NCBI GenBank assembly: GCA_963971305.1
Contig: OZ020305.1
Location: 7,163,001 to 7,227,000, forward strand
Reading direction: 5' to 3'
Length of the DNA: 64,000 nucleotides
DNA from: Arcuatula senhousia
Lineage: Eukaryota > Mollusca > Bivalvia > Mytilida > Mytilidae
Below are positions 57,034 to 64,000 of this stretch, piece after piece. How positions within the stretch are numbered: position 1 is the first letter of the stretch; every line of letters starts with the position of its first letter. The notes under the pieces were generated by a model. That model did no database searches, was not told where the DNA came from, and saw only the letters and a program-made list of their open reading frames with translations. Made by a program: the position numbers and the translations under genes.

Positions 57034-58459
57034 TTTCCATTAATTTACACTGATTTTCAAAAATCTTCTTCTCTAAAACTACTGAAGGGATTGCATTGAT
57101 ACTTGGTATACATGATCTTTAGGATGTCCTCTACCAAGTTTGTGAATTAAATACATGTTGACCAACCAACATGGCCGCCGTTGCTAAAAATAGAATAGGG
57201 GGGTCAGACCATTGTTTTTGGCTTATAACTCAAAAAGTATGAAAGATAGAGAAAATCTGAAGCAACCTTCCTTGTTCAGCATCAAAAGCTCTACGAATCT
57301 CTCCATTGAGTCGAAGTTGTGAAACGACTCCCTATAGGAGTTATTGCCCTTTAATCATCAAATTTGACCATTTTTGCAGTTTTTGGACAATATCTTGAAA
57401 ACCGTTAGAGCTAGAGGAAAAGTTAGCATTGCAGAATTGTTTAGCTCATTGAGATCTACAAAAATGATTTCAGGGTCTAAATTGTCAGATCAGCCGTTTA
57501 AGAGTTATTCCCCTTAAACTGTTTTTTTCCATTAATTTACACTGATTTTCAAAAATCTTCTTCTCTAAAACTACTGAAGGGATTGCATTGATACTTGGTA
57601 TACATGATCTTTAGGATGTCCTCTACCAAGTTTGTGAATTATATACATGTCGACCAACCAACATGGTGGCCGTTGCTAAAAATAGAACAGGGGGGTCAAA
57701 CCATTGTTTTTGGCTTATAACTCAAAAAGTAAAAGAGATAAAGAAAATCCGAAGCAAATTTTCTTGTTCAGCATCAAAAGCTCAACGAATCTCTTCGTTG
57801 AGTCGAAGTTGTGAAACGACTCCTTATAGGAGTTATTGCCCTTTAATCATCAAAATTGACCATTTTTGCAGTTTTTGGACAATATCTTGAAAACCGTTAG
57901 AGCTAGAGGAAAAGTTAGCATTGCAGAATTGTTTAGCTCATTGAGATCTACTTAAGTGATTTTCAGGGTCTAAATTGTCAGATCAGCCGTTTAAGAGTTA
58001 TTCCCCTTTAACTGTTTATTTTCCATTAATTTACACTGATTTTCAAAAATCTTCTTCTCTAAAACTACTGAAGGGATTGCATTGATACTTGGTATACATG
58101 ATCTTTAGGGTGTCCTCTACCAAGTTTGTGAATTATATACATGTCGACCAACCAACATGGTGGCCGTTGCTAAAAATAGAACAGGGGGGTCAAACCATTG
58201 TTTTTGGCTTATAACTCAAAAAGTAAAAGAGATAAAGAAAATCCGAAGCAAATTTTCTTGTTCAGCATCAAAAGGTCTTTACAGTAGTTATTGCCCTTTA
58301 ACTGTTTTTTTCTATTAATTTAAACTGATTTCCAAAAATCTTCTCTGAAACCACTGAAAGGATTGTTTTGCAACTTTGTATACTTGAAAGTTTGTGAAAT
58401 TTATTCAAACTTTGGCATAAGAGATCAGGTAAGCGATTCAGGCTCCTGGGAGCCTCTAG
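57034..58459 (-). mobile_element. Host element with 493-bp tandem units
   Basis: CCATTAATTT recurs at 57037, 57529 and 58023, giving units of 492 and 494 bp. The right end is GGTAAGCGATTCAGG, hairpin GGCTCCTGGGAGCC and CTAG (58459), the family 1 right end. The first unit is split by the nested element, its left flank being 55141-55207. Confidence 0.7.
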
Positions 58460-58837
58460 TCTTCTATTCCACAGAGATTAGATTTATCATTAAGAAAATA
58501 ACACACATTGAAGATTTATTGTTGGGTCAAAGGTGAAGGTCACAAAGTTCTAAAAAATCATGGAAAATTTAAGGTAAAAATTCGTCTCTGGCACTTAATC
58601 TTAGTTTGATGACTTTCTTGAAACTTACAGTATTGTTAGAGGTTAGCTAGAAGATAGTGAATTTTATGGGCTGACAACGTATGTTGATTGGATAAATAGT
58701 TTTACCCTTGTATGAATGTCCGTCCATCCTTACTAGAAATTAGGTCACTATGACCAATATTTTATGCATGACACCACCCACTAGAAATTGAGTCATTGCG
58801 ATCTTTATTTTACGCATGAATGACTGGTTAAGTTTTT

Positions 58838-59938
58838 GTCTCACCTCATACATTACCGGCAGCGGCAGTGGGGATGGTGTTAACTTTTTGGGTAAGGTTA
58901 TTTGAGCACCTTCTATTGTTCCTAGGTTGATGAAACTTTGTATGCATATGCCCTTGTAATAGCTCTGCACAGTTGCATCCCCATCTTTTGACCATGACCT
59001 TGATTTTCTGGTTGAGTGACTTTGATAATTTTTATTGCATATATTAATTATACCCCAAGCAATGAAGTTACGAAGGGTATGTTTTTGACTGGTCTGTGAT
59101 CAAAGTTTGTGATAGCAACTCCTCTTAAAATGCTGAACAGAATTTAAAGAAACTTGGTTTGCAAGAAGTACACCATATGTAGTTGTGCATATTACCAGGA
59201 ATTTTTGATCCACAAATTTTTGTGGGAGTTATGGCCCTTTGGACTTGGAAATTTGCAGAAAATCATGATTACAGTTTGTGAACGCAACTCCTCTTAAACT
59301 GCTCAACAAATTTAATGAAACTTGGTATGCAAGAAGTACACAACATGTTGTTGTGCATGTTAGCAAGAATTTTTTTCATCTGCAAATTTTTGTGATAGTT
59401 ATGGCCCTTTGGACTTGAAATTTGCAGAAAATCATGAATGCAACTCCTCTTCAACTACTGAACAGAATTTAACAAAACTTGCTATGCAAGAAGTACACCA
59501 AATGTAGTTGTTCATGTTACCAGGAATTTTTGATTCGCAAATTTTTGTGGGAGTTATGCAAGAAGTACACCTATGTAGTTGTGCGTATTACCAGGAATTT
59601 CTGATCCGCAAATTTTTGTGGGAGTTATGACCCTTTGGACTTAGAAATTTGACATAACTTTGTTATGATACTTGCACATTCACTTTTACAATCATTCAAT
59701 ATTATTGATTCCTGTAGCTCAATACTAATTCCTCAAGGATAACATTGATAGTCCAATAGGGCAATGCATGGGATATGTGAGCGTGCTCACTAAGGTTCTT
59801 TAATTAGCAAAGTTCTATAAACACCTTTTAATTGATCTCAGAAACTGAAAATCCTTATAAATTCAAAATATAGTGGAAGAAAGAATTATTGTTTGTGATG
59901 GTGCTGGCAGGCGAGACATACTTAAGTGTTAACTCTTG
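58838..59938 (+). mobile_element. Helentron/HINE-like element (family 2)
   Basis: The left end is TTTTTGTCTCACCTC. The right end is GGCAGGCGAGACATACTTAA then GTGTTAACTCTTG. The interior has one 29.5-kb-type unit, then three units of 156-169 bp (GCAACTCCTCTT at 59115, 59284 and 59440) with GGGAGTTATGGCCCTTTGGA. No coding frame. Confidence 0.65.
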
Positions 59939-60291
59939 TTGAAAAGTTGGAACACTGGTGGATCCAGAAATTTTCAAATGGTAGGGTGCCCAAATTAAAA
60001 AAAATCTTCCTGTTTTTTTTTATTTCAAAAATCCTAACCAAATTTTCATGTCAAACAGGAGAGTGTGTACTCAGCATGTGGGTCCTAAATCTGCTTTTGG
60101 AACAGACAGGCAATAGATCCTAAGTTATAGTAATAGCTTACACACCCTCCAAGTCAGGTGTGCTAATGAAGGAGAAATATTTTAATGTGCAACATTCACC
60201 TGTGTTATTTTTATGATGTATGCAATAATAATACAATGTTACAGTAATTGATGTAACTCAAAGTACATTTCATTGAAATCAGCAAATACAA

Positions 60292-60930
60292 CTAGAGGCT
60301 CCAAGGAGCCTGAATCCCTCACCTGATCTCTTATGCTTAAGCCTCTTACCAAGTGTGCAACATGGTCTACATGTACTTGGTAAGTACATTAAAGAAACTA
60401 GTTAGGGTAGAAAACACTTTTAAGATCAAGAATACGAAGTTAAAAGAGGGATATCTCTTAAAGGGATGATCTGACAATTTTGACACTTAAATCATTTTAG
60501 AAGCTCTCAACAAGCTGAACAATTTTGCAATGCTAACTTTTCCTCTAGCACTTACAGTTTTCAAGATAAAGTCCAAAAACTGTGAAAATGGTCAATTTTG
60601 ACGATTAAGGGGAAATGACTCCTATAGAGAGTTGTCCCACAACTTCGACACAATGGAGAGTTTTGTAGAGCTTTTGATGCTGAAGAAGGGAGGTTGCTTC
60701 AGATTTTCTCTTAACTATCTCTTATACTTTTTGAGCTATAAGCTAAAAACTATAGTCTGACCCCCTGTTCTATTTTAGTAACAGCGGCCATGTTGGTAGA
60801 GGACATCCTAAAGATCAGGTGTACAAAGTTTCAAAGCAATCCCATCGGTGGTTTCAGAGAAGAAGATGGTTGAAGAAAAAATAACGGACGTACGGAGGAG
60901 GGACAGACAACGGACATTTAACGATGACAA
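60292..60930 (+). mobile_element. Family 1 element, right end missing
   Basis: The left edge CTAGAGGCTCCAAGGAGCCT and a CTCACCTGATCTC repeat match 9359. The body has an AAGGGGAAATGACTCCTATA box. It stops in ACGGACATTTAACGATGACA without the GGTGAGCTA end. Confidence 0.6.
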
Positions 60931-60939
60931 CCCTGGTAA

Positions 60940-61560
60940 AAGTCTTAGTTGGCACATTAGACAGGAAGAAGATAAGACACATCCCACAATATAAGACCCC
61001 TACCTAACCTGCATACAAAATAATGAAAACCAAAAAAAAAAAAAACTGAGGTTTCTGTTAAGAAAGTTTTTCCAATAGATCCTAGGAAAAAATTCTAAGT
61101 CTGTGATTTAAACAGAGTGTCCTTAAAACACATCCCACCAAATGAGACTCCTACCTAAAGCTGCATACCTATAAATAACTGAAAAAATCTTAAGGAAAAG
61201 TATGATGGGTGCACACAGACATACACAGATGGATGCCCAGCAGATGTTGGTTTGACATAGGGTTTTGTTTTGTCTTCCTTTAATACTGGATTTGACACAC
61301 TGCATTGGAAAATGGCAGCATGACAAATGTGCTATAGCAGGCACCTACTCTTCAGGAGCACCTGAGTTCACTCTCATTATGTCCAGAGTTCGCATTGTTA
61401 ATTCATATTCAGTAGTTTTTGTGTTTCCGTGTTTTATAGGTTGTCTGTTTTTTCATCCTGTCCTTGTTTGTGTTTACTGGTTTTGCCTCTGCCCTTTTGG
61501 ACTTTGACATTCAGATGTCCCATTGGTACCTCTGTTTCTTTGTAAATATACAACATAAAA
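60940..61560. repeat. Dispersed repeat fragments
   Basis: Segments match those at 37200-37300 and 52090-52260. The stretch TGCCCTTTTGGACTTTGACATTCAG (first 20 bases shown: TGCCCTTTTGGACTTTGACA) recurs inverted near 52230. No gene. Confidence 0.5.
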
Positions 61561-61741
61561 TGACTGGTTTTACTGTTGAAAAAGAAATTAAAAGAAAACA
61601 GTAGTTATAATTCTATCTCTTTATAAATTCTTAACACTGTACAAATATTTTCCATTCATTCATCAATCATGTATGTCATTTAATAAATATATAAAACAAA
61701 ATAAACTTCAACAGAAATCCTGATATTATTCTCTGTGTTCT

Positions 61742-61759
61742 TTAGTCAGGGCCTCCTCT
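61742..61759 (-). CDS. MRPS36: KGD4 terminal micro-exon
   Basis: Only 18 nt of coding sequence: RGGPD and TAA. The acceptor is TTTTTGCAG. RGGP completes the family's invariant C-terminus, which supports this tiny exon. Confidence 0.82.
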   Translation of the reverse strand, partial: RGGPD

Positions 61760-62988
61760 CTGCAAAAATAAAAGTATCTAGTATTATAAATTGTATGTCT
61801 AAGGCTGTTAGCAACAGTCAATTAATTGTCATTGATTACTGGATGTCTTACATTAGAGAGAAAATACATCTATTTTTCATATTCCTATATACATGTACAT
61901 GAACTTCAGGCCCATAGGAAAATAACATCACATTCTTTCAACAAAATACATGTACACAGAAGAAATTAGAAAACAATGTTGATTATTCTTTTATGATGTA
62001 TAGGTAGGTTAGTCACAAATCTGATTTGGCTCTCTGATTGATACTACAGGGTATAATATTCTAGTTTATTTTGACTTGGGCATCTCTGATGAGTCCTAAG
62101 ATGACAAATTACATGTAAGAGACATAGTTTAAAATTATTCACCTGGACCTTTCATGAAAACTCATCTTATTATTAATAAAATAAATATAAGGAAAGTCTA
62201 ATTATTTCCCTTGGAGACAACTTTATTTCACTCTGATTCCCATAAATTGAGTTCTCATTGCTGATTGCATTTAAGTTGTTTTTTGTGCTTATTTTTTTAT
62301 ATCTCTTGTATTTTATTTCTGTTTTTCTTGTCTTTAACATCAACTGACCTTTTCAGACTTATGATATTCGAATGCCATGGCCATTGGTACTCCTTTGCTT
62401 TTCTCAATAAATTAATACCAGACATTTAGATTATAATAAGGAGACCTTTGTTCATCCTTACATTAATGTATTCCATTTCTTCTTCACTCATAGGCTTTCT
62501 TTGGTACTTAGGTGGAAGTTCTGACCATTCAATGCCTGTTCCCCTGGGGGTGATGCCTATGGCTGGCTTGTTTGTAACTACAGGAGAAGGTGAGGGCGTT
62601 GTCTGTTTTTGTGATGTTATTGCTGGTGATGAAAACTGTAATGTAGAATCTGCTGGAATAGAATAAAGAGCAATATCCATGTATAAACCAGTACACAGTA
62701 ATCAGTGACAGATCTAGACATTTTGCAAAGTGGGGGCCTTTGTCCTATCTAAGAGCCTTGGAATTTATGCATAAATTAAGTACTATATATTTTTTTCACA
62801 AAAAGGAACTTTCTCCCTGCGATTCTGCCTAGAATTTCAGGAATATGAATGACCAAAAATAACTATAATGAAACAAGTAACATTTAAGGATTGGCAAGGC
62901 AAAAATAATTCTAAATGTGTGAAATTTAACTTGACTTACTAGTATTTCTCTGTGGGAACTTGATCTTTGGTACATGAGGAGCAACTGC
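61742..62988 (-). CDS. MRPS36: KGD4/MRPS36, alpha-ketoglutarate dehydrogenase subunit 4 (3' part)
   Basis: Three exons (62988-62940, 62652-62462, 61759-61742) join in frame into the last 85 residues. AVAPHVPKIKFPQR matches the N-terminal motif of the family, and LPPKYQRKPMSEEEMEYIN plus RGGPD matches its C-terminal hallmark. The protein was first listed as a mitochondrial ribosomal protein but works as an adaptor (E4) that binds E3 (dihydrolipoyl dehydrogenase) to the 2-oxoglutarate dehydrogenase core in the mitochondrial matrix. The middle is a Thr/Pro/Ser-rich linker (about 25-50). Human is 103 residues, so a short first exon encoding the start is missing. An ATGGCTGTG/GTGAGT at 63169-63155 is a weak candidate within repeat-like DNA; the true exon may lie beyond the window. 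Confidence 0.85.
62462..62652 (-). CDS. MRPS36: KGD4 internal exon
   Basis: Encodes DSTLQFSSPAITSQ to SEEEMEYIN. Acceptor TTCCAG, donor AAT/GTAAGG, phase 0. Confidence 0.85.
62940..62988 (-). CDS. MRPS36: KGD4 internal exon
   Basis: Encodes AVAPHVPKIKFPQRNT and one base. Acceptor ATTTTAG, donor ACTA/GTAAGT. The split codon gives Thr. Confidence 0.82.
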
Positions 62989-62989
62989 C

Positions 62990-64000
62990 TAAAATATCAA
63001 TAAAGAGCATTTGTGAATAATACTGATGAAACACTCTTACTGTTTCAAGCTTTAAAATCCTTATATTCTTAGAATTTGGTTTTTACCGACTTAGTTAATT
63101 TTTTACATTAATGGTCAAAAGTAGAAAATTTTCGTAACAGTTTTCTCAGCAACTACTCACCACAGCCATTTGATATTTGGTATACAGCAACAGGGTGGGG
63201 TCCAATAACCTGGGATTTGATTTCAGGCCTGGGGCTCGTCCACTTTCTGTTAAACCAAATTTGGCCATTTCTGTCTTTGACCCATTTTTTTCTTTGATTG
63301 AAGAATATTGTTGTTTACAACATATAACTACAAAAATGTATATATAAGGTGAACGGAACAAGGGCGAACATGTACCAGGGCAAATGCAAAGTAGGGCGAA
63401 CAGACCCGGATTAATTAAATTTTAATATACAGGAATGATATGCTTTTCACTTTCAGTAGTTTCTGGGGATATGTTTTTAAACATATTAATCAGATGACAG
63501 ACGACGACAGACTCCAAGTAATAACTCACACCAACCTTAGTGTAAGCTTTCAAGTGCCTGTGTCTTTGAATTGGTAAATACATGTACATCACTACAATAT
63601 AATTACATGTATCTGGAATTTCTGGGATATGTCATTTCCACGGCAAATTTTAACTCATCTAACAGATTCAATGAGTTAGATATTTTGTTAAATCTAAATT
63701 GAAGAAAATGTAAGGAGCGGGAGCTAAATTGATAGAGTATGATGCCTTTAACCGGAACACGTATAAGCTAGTCAAAAATCCGCACCCAATAGCACGGAAT
63801 GCAAAATTTTCAATTTGGTAATTTGCATTTAAAAAAAAATTAAATACATAGTTATTATATTTATATAAATATTCTGAGTATTCTCAGCTATGATATGTTT
63901 TAAAATGTTTAAAATTAGGACTTTTTGCATATATTATTGAATTGTTCCATTCTATCGCTAGAGGTCGCGTCACGTCTATCAAAACAAAATGAAAGCTGAC
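62990..64000. other. No gene resolved; possible KGD4 5' region
   Basis: AT-rich, with repeat-like stretches at 63110-63420. A CpG-containing GTCGCGTCACGTC stretch at 63964-63976 and an ATG at 63989 touch the right edge but cannot be judged without more sequence. Confidence 0.35.

Noticed and set aside
63155..63169. ATGGCTGTG/GTGAGT as KGD4 first exon
   Set aside because: The phase fits and the donor is strong, but it would give only MAV, has no family support, and lies in repeat-like DNA. Kept only as a weak candidate.
63964..64000. Start of a plus-strand gene at the right edge
   Set aside because: Only an ATG and three more codons fit before the window ends, which is too little to call.

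Overview
This window looks like nuclear DNA of an invertebrate animal, most likely a bivalve mollusc and plausibly a mytilid mussel. It is AT-rich. The genes are split by GT-AG introns and encode metazoan families. Most of the rest is dispersed repeats of the kind common in bivalves: LINE tails, short elements with inverted repeats, and arrays of 140-180 bp units. The species assignment is inference. No tRNA, rRNA, CRISPR array or bacterial-style operon was seen.

Five protein-coding genes can be supported. (1) A single-exon ZIP (SLC39A1/2/3-like) metal transporter, + strand, 4928-5950. (2) ARMC6, - strand, five coding exons between 21903 and 16955, with a candidate promoter and 5' leader near 25.55-25.66 kb. 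(3) A secreted SOUL/HEBP2-like heme-binding protein, - strand, four exons between 37511 and 31706. (4) An AF9/ENL (MLLT1/MLLT3) YEATS-domain protein, + strand, five exons between 40183 and 47014; it is about twice the human length. (5) The 3' part of KGD4/MRPS36, - strand, 62988-61742, which recruits E3 to 2-oxoglutarate dehydrogenase; its first exon was not found.

The rest is mostly mobile DNA. 1.2-4.5 kb holds LINE 3' fragments, one carrying a 22-bp minisatellite. 7.1-16.5 kb is a run of non-autonomous elements. 22-31 kb holds LINE tails, a rearranged duplication and an element with five tandem units. 48.6-61.5 kb holds MITEs, minisatellites and a nested composite of minisatellite-bearing elements. 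Several element families share one plan: a T-rich left edge, a left subterminal inverted repeat, an internal array, a matching right inverted repeat, a short hairpin, then a T-rich flank. This resembles Helentron/HINE elements.

The genes are unrelated in pathway and do not form a functional cluster. The most unusual gene-linked feature is a 38-bp tandem array that starts in the last 16 nt of YEATS-gene exon 4, so it repeats the exon's own 5' splice site six times.
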